In this document: piece after piece, positions 34,493 through 43,650 of the stretch
Layout: the number at the start of each line of letters is the position of its first letter
Numbering within the stretch: position 1 is the first letter of the stretch
NCBI RefSeq assembly: GCF_029201545.1
Contig: NZ_CP104007.1
Location: forward strand, 3,382,501-3,446,500
From: Devosia sp. FJ2-5-3
GTDB lineage: Bacteria; Pseudomonadota; Alphaproteobacteria; Rhizobiales; Devosiaceae
Reading direction: 5' to 3'
Length of the DNA: 64,000 bases
Made by a program: the position numbers and the translations under genes
Notes under the pieces: model-generated
What the model was told of the DNA's origin: nothing
Databases searched by the model: none
What the model saw: the letters and a program-made list of their open reading frames with translations, nothing else

Positions 34493-35455
34493 TCAGGCGG
34501 CCCAGACCATGATGGCGATGCAGGCGCTGAGCCAGAAGAGGACGCTGAGGGTGGCGCCGTAGAGCGAGACGGCGCGGAGGATGTCGCGGGCGCCGAGCGC
34601 GGATTTGCCTGTGCCGAAAGCGGGGAGATCGACCAGTTCACCATCATAGGAGCGCGGGCCGCCGAGCTGGAAACCGAGCGCGCCGGCAAAGGCGGCTTCG
34701 GGCCAGCCGGCATTGGGGGATTCGTGCTTTTTCGCGTCGAGCCGGGCCGTGGCCCAGGCGGCACTGGGGCTGGCGCCGGGGACGAAGAAGCAGCCGGCAG
34801 TGACGAGCACGGCCGAGAGGCGCGCCGGGATCCAGTTGACGACATCATCGAGCTTGGCGGCGGCCCAGCCATAATCGCGGTAGCGGTCGTTGAGGTGGCC
34901 GATCATGCTGTCGGCGGTGTTGATGGCCTTGTAAGCGGCAATGCCGGGGAGGCCGAAAAGCACAAGGAAGAACCAGGGCGCGATGACGCCGTCCGAGGTG
35001 CTCTCGGCCAGGGTTTCCACCGCGGCGCGCGCGACGCCGGCTTCGTCGAGCGCCTGGGGATCGCGGCCGACGATCTGACTGACGGCTTCGCGGCCTTCTG
35101 AGAGAGAGACGCGCAGGGCATCGGAAACGGCGGCGACGGCGCGGCCGAGTTCCTTCTGGGCAAGGAAGGCCGTGGCGATGAGCATTTCGAGCACCCAGCC
35201 GAAGGGCAACCAGGAGAGCATGGTGCGGATGCCCACCGTCACGATCAGCACGGCAAGGAGTAGCAAGGCCAGCGCGACAATGCCGGCCAGCTTGCGCTGT
35301 TGCGGCGTGCGCTCGGGCGTGTTGAGGCGGGTTTCAAAGAAGGTAATGAGCGCGCCAAACCACATGACCGGGTGGCCGATGCGGGCAAGGAGCGAGGCGG
35401 GATAGCCGATGCGGCGCTCGATGAAGAGCGCGAGCGAGGCGATGAAGGGGTCCAT
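34493..35455 (-). CDS. cobD: Adenosylcobinamide-phosphate synthase
   Basis: Membrane enzyme (CobD/CbiB) that attaches the aminopropanol arm to cobyric acid. The 320-residue protein has several membrane helices (IVALALLLLAVLIVTVGIR) and the family regions RIGHPVMWFGALITFFE, SDGVIAPWFFLVLFGLPG, NTADSMIGHLNDRYRDYGWAAAKLDD and PSAAWATARLDAKKHESPN. The start at 35455 overlaps the cobQ stop (TGATG). The reading frame is open upstream but antisense to nothing real there; that extension is spurious. Confidence 0.93.
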   Translation of the reverse strand: MDPFIASLALFIERRIGYPASLLARIGHPVMWFGALITFFETRLNTPERTPQQRKLAGIVALALLLLAVLIVTVGIRTMLSWLPFGWVLEMLIATAFLAQKELGRAVAAVSDALRVSLSEGREAVSQIVGRDPQALDEAGVARAAVETLAESTSDGVIAPWFFLVLFGLPGIAAYKAINTADSMIGHLNDRYRDYGWAAAKLDDVVNWIPARLSAVLVTAGCFFVPGASPSAAWATARLDAKKHESPNAGWPEAAFAGALGFQLGGPRSYDGELVDLPAFGTGKSALGARDILRAVSLYGATLSVLFWLSACIAIMVWAA

Positions 35456-36921
35456 CAGGGGAGCTCCACGGGGCCGGCGAGCCTGAGCAGGCCGTCTATG
35501 TCGAGGTGGGTTTCGAGGTGTGCGGCCAAGGCATCGAGCGCTTGTTCGATGCCGGCCTCGTAGGAAAGATCGGGGCTGGCGGCATTGCCGAGAAAGGCGC
35601 GGCGGAAGGGATCGGCGGCAAAAAGGCCGTGGAGATAGGTGCCCATCACGCGGCCATCGGCGGAGACGGCGCCTTCGGGGGCGGTGTCGACATTGGCGAA
35701 GGGGCGACCGCAGTCGGGGCCGGAGGTTACGCCCATATGCATGTGGTAGCCGGAAATGCTGGCGCCGGTGGCCGCGTGGACGGCATTTTCGGTGCGCAGC
35801 ATTTTGGTGGGCGTGAGGATGGTGTCGACGGCGAGAAGACCGAGGCCCGGGCTGGTGCCGGGGGGCCCTTCTAGGCCATCTGGATCGGCAATGGTGTGGC
35901 CGAGCATCTGATAGCCGCCGCAAATGCCGAGGACAGAGCCCCCGGCGCGGTGGTGGGCGAGGATGTCGATGTCCCAGCCATTTTGACGGAGGGCATCGAG
36001 ATCGGCGCGGGTGGATTTGGAGCCCGGCAGGAGGATGAGATCGGCTTTGCGCGGGATCGGATCGCCCGGTTGAACGAGCGTGACGGTGACGCCGGGCTCG
36101 GCGCGAAGCGGATCGAGATCGTCGAAATTGGCAATGCGCGGCAGGCGGGGCACGGCGATGTGGAAGGAACCGCCCTGCCCTGTGCGCGCGATATCATCGA
36201 GCGCGAGCGCGTCTTCGGCGGGGAGTTTTGCCGCATCAGCAAAATTCGGGACGGGGCCGAGGCTGGGCACGCCCATCTTGTCGGCGAGGAAGGCTTTGCC
36301 GCTGTCGAAGAGGGCCGGATCGCCGAAGAAGCGGTTGACGAGGCTGGCGCGGACGAGCGCGGCATCTTCCGGGTCGATGACGGCGAGCGTGCCGACAAGA
36401 GAGGCGATGACGCCACCGCGATGGATATCGCCGATCAGCACGACGGGAATATTGGCGGCGCGGGCAAAGCCGAAATTGGCAATGTCATTGGCGCGGAGAT
36501 TGACCTCGGAGGCGCTGCCGGCGCCTTCGACGAGGATGTAATCGCTGTCGGCGGCAAGCTCGGTGAAAGCGGCGAGGACTTCTGGCAGAAGCTGGCCGCG
36601 GTCGGCCCAATATTGGCGGGCGGAGAGGCTGGCGCGACGTTTTCCGCGCACCACAACCTGCGAGCCGGTTTCGCCTTCGGGTTTTAGGAGCACCGGGTTC
36701 ATGGCGGTGATGGGGTCGCGACGGGACGCGCGGGCCTGCAGCGCCTGGGCGCGACCGATCTCGCCACCATCGGCGGTGACGGCGGCATTGTTGCTCATGT
36801 TCTGCGGCTTGAACGGGGCAACGCGCAGACCGCGATTGGCCAGGGCGCGGCAAAGCCCCGCCACGATCAGCGATTTGCCGACGTCGGAGCCGGTTCCCAT
36901 GAACATGAGTGCGCGTGTCAT
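35455..36921 (-). CDS. cobQ: Cobyric acid synthase
   Basis: Amidates cobyrinic acid a,c-diamide at positions b, d, e and g. The 488-residue protein has an N-terminal synthetase domain ([60 protein letters not shown]) and a C-terminal triad-type glutamine amidotransferase domain with the nucleophile in [11 protein letters not shown] and the His in MGTYLHGLF. It starts 8 bases after cobB stops and is followed by cobD in a TGATG overlap. Confidence 0.95.
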   Translation of the reverse strand: MTRALMFMGTGSDVGKSLIVAGLCRALANRGLRVAPFKPQNMSNNAAVTADGGEIGRAQALQARASRRDPITAMNPVLLKPEGETGSQVVVRGKRRASLSARQYWADRGQLLPEVLAAFTELAADSDYILVEGAGSASEVNLRANDIANFGFARAANIPVVLIGDIHRGGVIASLVGTLAVIDPEDAALVRASLVNRFFGDPALFDSGKAFLADKMGVPSLGPVPNFADAAKLPAEDALALDDIARTGQGGSFHIAVPRLPRIANFDDLDPLRAEPGVTVTLVQPGDPIPRKADLILLPGSKSTRADLDALRQNGWDIDILAHHRAGGSVLGICGGYQMLGHTIADPDGLEGPPGTSPGLGLLAVDTILTPTKMLRTENAVHAATGASISGYHMHMGVTSGPDCGRPFANVDTAPEGAVSADGRVMGTYLHGLFAADPFRRAFLGNAASPDLSYEAGIEQALDALAAHLETHLDIDGLLRLAGPVELP

Positions 36922-36929
36922 AGGCGGTC

Positions 36930-38228
36930 TTATGGCGCAGAGATGACGTGAGCGTAAGAGCCCATGACGCGGTTGAGTTGGGCACCCATGGGGGGCTGGC
37001 GGATGGCTTCGGCGTCGAGGGCTTCGAACAGGGGGGGCAGGCTCGCTCCCTTGGCGGAGGAATAGTGGAATTCGTGGCCATTGAGTCCAGCGGGCCAAGG
37101 CAAGGGGCTGTCGTGGAGGAGACGGCGATAGCCGAGGACGCGCTTGGGGCGGTCGATGCGGGTGGTGGTGGGCAGAAGGCCGGTCATGGCGTGGCTGGTG
37201 CCGGATTTGTCGACCAGGGCCTCGCCCAAGACCATAAAGCCACCGCACTCGCCGTAAATGAGCGCATTGCGGTCGCGGGCGGCGATGAGGCCGGATCTAA
37301 AATTTTGCGCGGCGGCGAGAGCTGGGCCGTGGAGTTCGGGATAGCCGCCGGGGAGGAATATGGCGTCGGAATCCGTTGAGGGCGCTTCATCGGCAAGCGG
37401 GGAGAAGAAGGAGAGCTCGGCCCCGGCGGCGCGCCAGCCATCGAGGAGATGGGGATAAAGGAAGGCGAAAGCAGCATCGCGGGCGATGGCGATGCGTTGG
37501 CCGAGGGGAGCCAGGGCACGCGGCGCGGCGTTCGCCGGGGGGAGAGGCGCGGCGAGATGGGCCAGTGTGGCGAGATCAATATAGTCGGCCATGGCGGTCG
37601 CGGCGGCGGTTAGAAAGCCATCAAAGCCGTCGATTTCGCCGGGAAGAACGAGGCCGAGATGGCGCTCGGGGACGGTGAGATCGGTGCGGCGGGGAATGGC
37701 GCCGAGGACCGGGATATCGAGGGCATTGAGCGCCGTGGTCAGCATGCGCTCGTGGCGCGCAGAGGCAACGCGATTGATGATGATCCCCGCGACGCGCACG
37801 CCGGGGCGCCAATGGGCAAAGCCGGCAACAAGCGGGGCGATGGACTGGCTCTGGCGATCGGCATCGGCGACGAGAATGACGGGGAGTTTTAGGGTTTCGG
37901 CGAGATCGCCGGTGGAGCCCTTGCCATCGGCGGCGCCATCGAAAAGGCCCATGACACCCTCGACGAGGAGGAGATCGGCGCCAGTGGCCTGCTGAGCGGC
38001 AAGGGCGCGCAGCTGGGTGGCGTCCATGGCCCAGGGGTCGAGGTTTATGGCTTCGCGGCCGGCGGCGCGGGAGAGATAGATGGGATCGATATAGTCCGGG
38101 CCGGTTTTGGCGGGCGCGACGATTTTGCCCTGCTGCCGAAGGGCGGCGAGGAGGCCGAGAGTGATGAGGGTTTTGCCCGAGCCCGAACGTGGGGCGGTGA
38201 TGAGGAGGCCGGTGGGGTTAGGGTTCAT
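36930..38228 (-). CDS. cobB: Cobyrinate a,c-diamide synthase
   Basis: Amidates the a and c carboxylates of hydrogenobyrinate. The 432-residue protein has a P-loop-like N-terminus ([20 protein letters not shown]), [32 protein letters not shown] and a class I glutamine amidotransferase domain with [14 protein letters not shown] and the C-terminal GHEFHYS. The chosen ATG at 38228 precedes MNPNP; an upstream start would run into a C-rich repeat. Confidence 0.95.
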   Translation of the reverse strand: MNPNPTGLLITAPRSGSGKTLITLGLLAALRQQGKIVAPAKTGPDYIDPIYLSRAAGREAINLDPWAMDATQLRALAAQQATGADLLLVEGVMGLFDGAADGKGSTGDLAETLKLPVILVADADRQSQSIAPLVAGFAHWRPGVRVAGIIINRVASARHERMLTTALNALDIPVLGAIPRRTDLTVPERHLGLVLPGEIDGFDGFLTAAATAMADYIDLATLAHLAAPLPPANAAPRALAPLGQRIAIARDAAFAFLYPHLLDGWRAAGAELSFFSPLADEAPSTDSDAIFLPGGYPELHGPALAAAQNFRSGLIAARDRNALIYGECGGFMVLGEALVDKSGTSHAMTGLLPTTTRIDRPKRVLGYRRLLHDSPLPWPAGLNGHEFHYSSAKGASLPPLFEALDAEAIRQPPMGAQLNRVMGSYAHVISAP

Positions 38229-38237
38229 GGCGTGCTT

Positions 38238-38520
38238 GGAAACCCCCACCTAGCCTCCCCCTGGTAGGGGGAGGGACACATCGTGGTTGTGGAGAGGTCT
38301 GAGCGCCATTGATAGCATTCACCCCTCACCCTAGCTAGCCGTTCGAGCATAGCTCTCACGGCCTTTCTTACTCGAACTGCTCCACTGGAGCAGTTCGCCC
38401 TTCGGGACGCTCGAAAGTCCCCTGAGGGGCGAGGGGACTGGTCCGAGTTTGTGGAGACATTTGAGCGCCACCGGAGGGCCCCTCCCCCTGACAGGGGGAG
38501 GTTGGGAGGGGGTGATTGCG
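38238..38520. repeat. C-rich palindromic repeat cluster enclosing a structured element
   Basis: Cores CCTCCCCCTGGTAGGGGGAGG (about 38253-38273) and CCCTCCCCCTGACAGGGGGAGG (about 38480-38501) flank a third element. The halves of that third one (CACCCCTCACCCTAGC and CCCTGAGGGGCGAGGGG) are separated by the structured repeat at 38337-38417. Confidence 0.8.
38337..38417 (+). repeat. Structured ~80-nt repeat element, copy B
   Basis: Homologue of 18561-18638. The inner hairpin has perfect 11-bp arms GAACTGCTCCA (38374-38384) and TGGAGCAGTTC (38386-38396). The outer ends TTCGAGC (38342-38348) and GCTCGAA (38409-38415) can pair. It lies within, and appears to split, a C-rich palindrome. Confidence 0.7.
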
Positions 38521-38525
38521 CAAGC

Positions 38526-39344
38526 CTAGCCAAACACATGTCTGCGCACTTCTTCGACGTACCAGTCGAGGCTTTGTCGGTAGTTGGCTACGGCGCCGAG
38601 GACGACGATGGCGGGGGTGGGGATGTCGGTGAGGGTGCCGGCTTCGCCGAGGGTGGTTTCGAGGACCGACTGGTCGGGATTGGCGGCGTGGGAGACGATG
38701 GTGAGGCGCTCGTCGGCGCGGCGGCCGGCAGCGAGCAGGCGCTCGGTGATGGCGGGGAGATGTTTTACCGCCATGAACATGACGATGACCGGCGCGGCCT
38801 GGGCCACGGCAGGCCAATCGACGCCGCCGGGGACGGCGCCGCTTTCGTCGTGGCCGGTGAGGAAGATGACGGCGTGGTTGGTATCGCGATGGGTGATGGG
38901 GAGGCCCGCATAGGCCAGGCCCCCAAGCCCCGAAGAAATGCCGGGCACGATGCGGAAAGCAATGTTCTCACGGGCCAGCGCGCCGGCTTCTTCGCCGCCG
39001 CGGCCAAACATGAAGGGATCGCCGCCTTTGAGGCGCAGGACGCGCTTGCCGGCCCTGGCAAGGGCGATGAGCTGGAGGGAAATGTCGGACTGCAGCGGCG
39101 AAGGTTTTCCACCGCGCTTGCCGGCATGGATGCGCTCGATATGGGCTGGCGCGAGCGCGAGGGTTTGCGGAGACACCAGGGCATCGTGGACGATGACATC
39201 GGCTTGCCCCAGCGCATGATAGGCCAGAAGCGTGAGGAGGCCCGGCCCGCCGGGGCCCGCACCGACGAGCCACACACTGCCGGGTTCAAACACAGGAAAA
39301 TCGGCGCCGTCGAGACGCGAAAAATGGGAGAGTGGCAGGCTCAT
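38526..39344 (-). CDS. cobA: Uroporphyrinogen-III C-methyltransferase
   Basis: Makes precorrin-2 by methylating uroporphyrinogen III at C-2 and C-7. The 272-residue SAM-dependent tetrapyrrole methylase has VWLVGAGPGGPGLLTLLA, DVIVHDALVSPQTL, VLRLKGGDPFMFGRGGEEA and GISSGLGGLAYAGLPITHR. There is no CysG-like siroheme domain. Its promoter region faces that of cobK; the two ATGs are 66 bases apart. Confidence 0.94.
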   Translation of the reverse strand: MSLPLSHFSRLDGADFPVFEPGSVWLVGAGPGGPGLLTLLAYHALGQADVIVHDALVSPQTLALAPAHIERIHAGKRGGKPSPLQSDISLQLIALARAGKRVLRLKGGDPFMFGRGGEEAGALARENIAFRIVPGISSGLGGLAYAGLPITHRDTNHAVIFLTGHDESGAVPGGVDWPAVAQAAPVIVMFMAVKHLPAITERLLAAGRRADERLTIVSHAANPDQSVLETTLGEAGTLTDIPTPAIVVLGAVANYRQSLDWYVEEVRRHVFG

Positions 39345-39410
39345 GCGCGCACGCCTTGAGAGAAAGCCGATCTGCAGGCACATTGGCGCAAATCAGGGAA
39401 TGCGGAAGCC

Positions 39411-40133
39411 ATGAAAATCCTCATTCTGGGCGGAACGACCGAAGCCCGGGAACTTGCCAACCGCCTCGTGGCGGAGGGGCACGACATTACTACATCCCTG
39501 GCCGGCAGGACGCGCGACCCCAAACTGCCGCAGGGCGGCATTCGCATGGGCCGGTTCGGCGGCATTCCAGGCCTTGCGGCCTATCTCAACGCGGCGGGGA
39601 TCGAGGCCCTTGTGGACGCTACGCATCCTTATGCCGGGCAAATCTCGGTCAATGCGGTTGCGGCGGCGGGGGCCGGTGGCGTGAAGCTGGTGCGGGTGAT
39701 GCGGCCGGCCTGGGAGCCCCTGCCCGGCCAGCGCTGGACCATAGTCGACACCATGGCGGAGGCCGCGCGCAGCATTCCCACCGGCGCCGATGTGCTGCTG
39801 ACGACGGGCCATAGCGGGCTGGAGATCTTTCTTGAGCGCGACGATTGCCACTTTATCGTGCGGCTGATCGAGCCGCCGGAATTCAAGGTGCCCGGCCATG
39901 CGGAAATCCTGCTCTCCCGGCCGCCCTATGACGTCGACAGCGAAATCCAACTGATGCAGCGCCATGGGGTGACGCATCTGGTCAGCAAGAATTCGGGCGG
40001 GCGGCAGACGGCTGGCAAGCTCGAAGCCGCCCACAGACTGGGCGTGACGGTGATCATGATCGGGAGACCGCATTACGGGCCTGCGCTGGAAGTGGCGAGC
40101 GTGGACGCGGTGGTGGCGGCGCTGGGGCTGTAG
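39411..40133 (+). CDS. cobK: Precorrin-6A reductase
   Basis: NADPH-dependent reduction of precorrin-6A in corrin ring synthesis. The 240-residue protein has the family start ILILGGTTEARELANRLV, then LVDATHPYAGQISVNAV, VLLTTGHSGLEIF and LVSKNSGG at the C-terminal third. It is divergent from cobA and its 3' end overlaps the 3' end of cobE by about 60 bases on the other strand. Confidence 0.94.
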   Translation: MKILILGGTTEARELANRLVAEGHDITTSLAGRTRDPKLPQGGIRMGRFGGIPGLAAYLNAAGIEALVDATHPYAGQISVNAVAAAGAGGVKLVRVMRPAWEPLPGQRWTIVDTMAEAARSIPTGADVLLTTGHSGLEIFLERDDCHFIVRLIEPPEFKVPGHAEILLSRPPYDVDSEIQLMQRHGVTHLVSKNSGGRQTAGKLEAAHRLGVTVIMIGRPHYGPALEVASVDAVVAALGL

Positions 40134-40543
40134 GCGAGACGCGAAAGGGCGCAGGTGGCGCCGGCGGAGGCGATTTTCTCGAGAAGTAGCGGGCCGAATG
40201 ACTGGGCGGCGGCCTCGGCAATGGCGGGAACGCCGAAGAGGCGCGTGACCCTGGTCGAGGGATTGGGGACGGGGCGTGAAAACTCGACGGGGTCGGCGGC
40301 GCGCAGCTCAACGCCCAGCCTGACAGCGGCGGCAAAGAGGCCGGGATGATCGAGCTTGTCGGGATGCGTGACGCAGAAGGCTATGGAGCGGGCGGCAAGC
40401 CCCTGACGCGCGAGTGCCGTCTCGATAAGCGCCAGGATTTCATCGGCTCCCGTATCGCGGCGCGCACCGAGCCCGACAACAATAACGGGCCTATCCTGGT
40501 GCTCTAGAGTGGGCGCGAGCCCGGAAGTCCAAATTCTCATCAT
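40073..40543 (-). CDS. cobE: Cobalamin biosynthesis protein CobE (CbiG C-terminal domain type)
   Basis: A 156-residue protein matching the CbiG_C/CobE family: VIVVGLGARRDTGADEILALI, ARSIAFCVTHPDKLDHPG, LFAAAVRLGVELRAADP and GVPAIAEAAAQSFG, ending in ALSRLAYSPSAATTA. CobE is needed in the aerobic pathway; its exact reaction is unclear. It runs convergently into cobK with overlapping 3' ends. Two adjacent ATGs (40543 and 40540) could start it. Confidence 0.85.
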   Translation of the reverse strand: MMRIWTSGLAPTLEHQDRPVIVVGLGARRDTGADEILALIETALARQGLAARSIAFCVTHPDKLDHPGLFAAAVRLGVELRAADPVEFSRPVPNPSTRVTRLFGVPAIAEAAAQSFGPLLLEKIASAGATCALSRLAYSPSAATTASTLATSSAGP

Positions 40544-40817
40544 CGCCTCGCTGCTACGAGGCAGGTTCGCTCAAAACCGGAGCAGCTTCCGGGATTGGTC
40601 CCGCTCTTGGGTCGACCGCACCGGAGTCTGTTTCATTCCGTCGCGGGAACGCTGCACAGTTTTCTTTCTAGGACGGGGAAAGCATGTGGTCAATCAATGG
40701 CTTGCGCGGCAGATCGCCCCGATGGGAATGCTTCTGAAAATCGTTCGCAAATTCAAGGGGTTGATGGAACCCGGACGAGGGTCTATGGCCAGAGATCAAC
40801 AGCGAGCGGAGCCAGCA

Positions 40818-41714
40818 ATGGCCATCACGAACAAGACCCTGGCCGTGGCCGCGGCCAGCCTGGCTGTCGGCCTCATCGTCTTGGGAATCAAGTTTTTTGC
40901 CTGGCGGCTGACCGGCTCGATCGCGCTTTATTCCGATGCGCTGGAATCCATCGTCAATGTGGTGACGGCCCTCGTGGCGCTGGTCGCGGTGCGGTTCGCA
41001 CAAAAGCCGGCGGATGCCGCCCTGCCCTATGGCTATCACAAGGCCGAGTATTTTTCGGCCGTCGTGGTGGGGGTGATGATCATCATTGCGGCCATACTTG
41101 TCGGTCGCGAAGCCTATCTGGGGTTTCTCGCGCCGAGCCTGCCCGAAGCGCCGATGGAGGGTATTGCCCTCAGCCTCGTGGCGACGTTGATCAATCTGGC
41201 CTGGGCGCGTGTGCTGATCCGCCAGGGACAAAAGGCCCGTTCACCCGCGCTCGAGGCCGATGGCAAGCATCTGATGACCGATGTGGTGTCCACGATTGGC
41301 GTCGTGATCGGACTGGGGCTGGTTTACCTGACAGGCTTTGCGCTGCTCGATCCCCTGCTGGCGGCGCTGGTTGCGCTCAACATCCTGTGGTCGGGCTGGG
41401 GCGTGATCAAGGATAGTGTCGGCGGGCTGATGGATGTGGCGGTGGATCCCGAAACGCGGAAGCTGATCCGCGAGGTTATTGCCACCAATGCCGATGGTGC
41501 CATCGAGGCGCACGATATTCGCACGCGGCAGGCCGGCAAGCTGACCTTTATCGATTTTCACCTGGTGGTGCCGGGAACGATGAGCGTGGATGAGGCGCAC
41601 ACGATCTGCGACTGCATCGAGGCGAAGCTGCGCGAAGCGGTGAAAGATGTGCAGATCACCATCCATGTGGAGCCGGAAAACAAGGCCAAGCACTCCGGCA
41701 TTGTGGTGGTTTAA
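40818..41714 (+). CDS. Cation diffusion facilitator family metal exporter
   Basis: A 298-residue proton/metal antiporter with six membrane helices. The first metal-site motif is SIALYSDALESIVNVV (Asp residues in TM2), and the second is ALEADGKHLMTDVVSTIGV in TM5. The C-terminal cytosolic dimer domain has DAVAVDPETRKLIREVI-like and VHVEPE-type segments (QITIHVEPENKAKH). The substrate could be Zn, Co, Fe or Mn. The neighbouring cobalamin genes make cobalt worth considering, but the sequence does not settle it. I prefer the ATG at 40818 (GGAG upstream); 40785 is an alternative. Confidence 0.87.
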   Translation: MAITNKTLAVAAASLAVGLIVLGIKFFAWRLTGSIALYSDALESIVNVVTALVALVAVRFAQKPADAALPYGYHKAEYFSAVVVGVMIIIAAILVGREAYLGFLAPSLPEAPMEGIALSLVATLINLAWARVLIRQGQKARSPALEADGKHLMTDVVSTIGVVIGLGLVYLTGFALLDPLLAALVALNILWSGWGVIKDSVGGLMDVAVDPETRKLIREVIATNADGAIEAHDIRTRQAGKLTFIDFHLVVPGTMSVDEAHTICDCIEAKLREAVKDVQITIHVEPENKAKHSGIVVV

Positions 41715-41823
41715 TTCGACACACCCGATGGTCTTCACCCTGAGGGGCGAGGGGGCGGTAGAGCCGACGGGCTAGCGCGCCCCCCTCTTGCCCACGCGGC
41801 GCGACGCAGGCAGAATCGCCGCT

Positions 41824-42303
41824 ATGCGTCTCATTTTCATTTTTCTCGCCCTGTTCGCTCTTTCCGTGCCCGCTTCGGCGCAGGAATGGGGGCGCTATGA
41901 CAATGGGCGGTTTGGCTATTCGATTGCCGTACCGCCCGGCTTTGTCGGCCAAGGCGAGAGCGACAATGGCGACGGGCAGGTTTTCGTGCTGCCCGGGCGG
42001 GTCACCAGCCTCACCGTGTGGGGTGGGCTGACGGGCGTCGTCAATAACGGGTTTGAGGTGCAGGCCGAGGCCAGTATCGGGCACGATATCGACGAGGGCT
42101 GGAATATCACCTATCGGGCGACGACGCCGAAATGGGCCAGTTGGAGCGGCACGAAGGGCGGAAACATCCTTTATCGGCGGATGGTTCTGCTCTGCGATGG
42201 CAGCGCCTATGCGGCGTTCGAGATGAAATATGGGCAGATTGACCGGCCGAGCATGGACCCGGTGGTGGAGCGGCTGGTGGGCTCGCTGCGGGGCGATTGT
42301 TGA
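41824..42303 (+). CDS. Secreted hypothetical protein
   Basis: A 159-residue protein with a clear signal peptide (LIFIFLALFALSVPASAQ). The mature part begins EWGRYDNGRFGYSIAVPPGF and carries a Cys pair (LLCDGSAYAAFEM and the terminal RGDC). It resembles small periplasmic proteins of Hyphomicrobiales with no assigned function. It lies between the CDF gene and cobO without evident functional link. Confidence 0.7.
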   Translation: MRLIFIFLALFALSVPASAQEWGRYDNGRFGYSIAVPPGFVGQGESDNGDGQVFVLPGRVTSLTVWGGLTGVVNNGFEVQAEASIGHDIDEGWNITYRATTPKWASWSGTKGGNILYRRMVLLCDGSAYAAFEMKYGQIDRPSMDPVVERLVGSLRGDC

Positions 42304-42317
42304 AGCTGCTCTCGCAT

Positions 42318-42440
42318 ACCCCCTCCTAACCTCCCCCTAAAGAAGGGGGAGGGACAGATCGCGTTCGGGGCGCGGTCGGCCGTCAGCCACGATGCGCCCC
42401 TCCCCCTTATTCAGGGGGAGGTTGGGTGGGGGTTGCCTCC
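42318..42440. repeat. Two C-rich palindromic repeats
   Basis: Cores CCTCCCCCTAAAGAAGGGGGAGG (about 42331-42353) and CCCTCCCCCTTATTCAGGGGGAGG (about 42398-42421), the latter with a TTGGGTGGGGGTT flank, fill the gap before the convergent cobO. Confidence 0.8.
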
Positions 42441-42445
42441 CAGCC

Positions 42446-43087
42446 TTAAAACTCGATGCCCTTTTGGGCTTTTACGCCGGCGCGGAAATGGTGCTTGATC
42501 TCGGTCATTTCGGTGACGAGGTCGGCGATTTCGATCAGTTCGTCCTTGGCGTTGCGGCCGGTGACGATGACGTGCTTTTCAGCAGGCTTGTTGGCGAGGG
42601 TTTCGACGACTTCCTCGATGGGGAGATAGTCGTAGCGCAGGCAGATGTTGAGCTCGTCGAGCAGGACCATGTCGTAGCTCGGGTCCATGATCAGCGCCTT
42701 GGCCTGGTCCCAGGCCTTGCGGGCGGCGGCGAGGTCGCGCTGGCGGTCGGCGACGTCCCAGGTAAAGCCTTCGCCCATGGCGTTGATGGTCACCTGATCG
42801 GGGAATTTGTCGAGCACGGTGCGTTCGCCGGTGTTCCAGACACCCTTGACGAATTGCACCACGCCCACACGCATGCCATTGCCCAGGGCCCGGAAGACCA
42901 TGCCGAAGGCGGCGGTGGACTTGCCCTTGCCCTTGCCGGTGTGGACGACAAGAAGACCCTTTTCCTCGGTCTTGGTGGAGAGGATCTTGTCGCGGGCCGC
43001 CTTCTTCTTCTTCATTTTTTCGGCGTGATAGGCGTCGCGTTCGGCCTCGGACATAAGATCGGTTTTCTTGAGGGGCTTTTCGGTCAC
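42446..43087 (-). CDS. cobO: Cob(I)yrinic acid a,c-diamide adenosyltransferase
   Basis: Adds the 5'-deoxyadenosyl ligand to cobalt (CobA/CobO/BtuR family). The 213-residue protein has the P-loop VVHTGKGKGKSTAAFGMVF, the family stretch GWNTGERTVLD-like (GVWNTGERTVLDKF), and DMVLLDELNICLRYDYL followed by HVIVTGRNAKDELIEIADLVTEM. It overlaps the end of the P-loop kinase gene by four bases, so it is the last gene of the riboswitch-controlled operon. Confidence 0.95.
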   Translation of the reverse strand: MTEKPLKKTDLMSEAERDAYHAEKMKKKKAARDKILSTKTEEKGLLVVHTGKGKGKSTAAFGMVFRALGNGMRVGVVQFVKGVWNTGERTVLDKFPDQVTINAMGEGFTWDVADRQRDLAAARKAWDQAKALIMDPSYDMVLLDELNICLRYDYLPIEEVVETLANKPAEKHVIVTGRNAKDELIEIADLVTEMTEIKHHFRAGVKAQKGIEF

Positions 43088-43650
43088 TGAAGGCGCTCCG
43101 CGTGTTCGATGATCAATTGGGCCGCGCGCTCGGGCGGCAGAATGGTGGTGTCGAGATCGAACCGGTTCGGGTGGTCGATCCGCAACAGGGGACGACGCTG
43201 GCGCACGAGGGCCGCGCCGGCGGCATCGGTCATCTTGAGACGATCCTCACGCTCGGGGCTGGGAATGCGTTCGTCGTGAGCCGCGTCAGACGCAGTGAGG
43301 ATGACGGGGGCGAAGGTGGCGCCGCGTTTTCGCGACACTTCAACCACCTCGGCAAAAGCCTCGTGGTCGAGCGGATCGTCTTCCATCAGCGCATTGGTGA
43401 GCACGAAGCTGGCTTCGGGCCGGGCGATCTCGGTCATGGCCCGTAGCGCCTCGCGGCGGATGGTCATGATGATATCCCAGGCGCTGTCGGGGATCGGGGT
43501 CGATCCATCCTCCCGGATCAGCGAGAAGACGATGTTGTTGGCGAGGTGATTGTCGAAGAGGCGCGCATTGGTAAGCGCGCAGATCTGCCTCGCGATCGTC
43601 AGCTTGCCGACCCCGTAGTGGCCGATGAGATAGATGATGGTGTTGTTCAT
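43084..43650 (-). CDS. P-loop NTPase of unknown role inside the cobalamin operon
   Basis: A 188-residue protein with an N-terminal Walker A-like loop (IYLIGHYGVGKLTIARQIC) followed by FDNHLANNIVFSLI and a helical lid region. It resembles shikimate-kinase-like or nucleotide-kinase-like P-loop proteins. The loop ends in K-L-T rather than K-S/T-T. It overlaps both cobN (start at 43650, cobN stop at 43647) and cobO by four bases, so it is translated with them. No known cobalamin step is assigned to it. Confidence 0.72.
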   Translation of the reverse strand: MNNTIIYLIGHYGVGKLTIARQICALTNARLFDNHLANNIVFSLIREDGSTPIPDSAWDIIMTIRREALRAMTEIARPEASFVLTNALMEDDPLDHEAFAEVVEVSRKRGATFAPVILTASDAAHDERIPSPEREDRLKMTDAAGAALVRQRRPLLRIDHPNRFDLDTTILPPERAAQLIIEHAERLQ

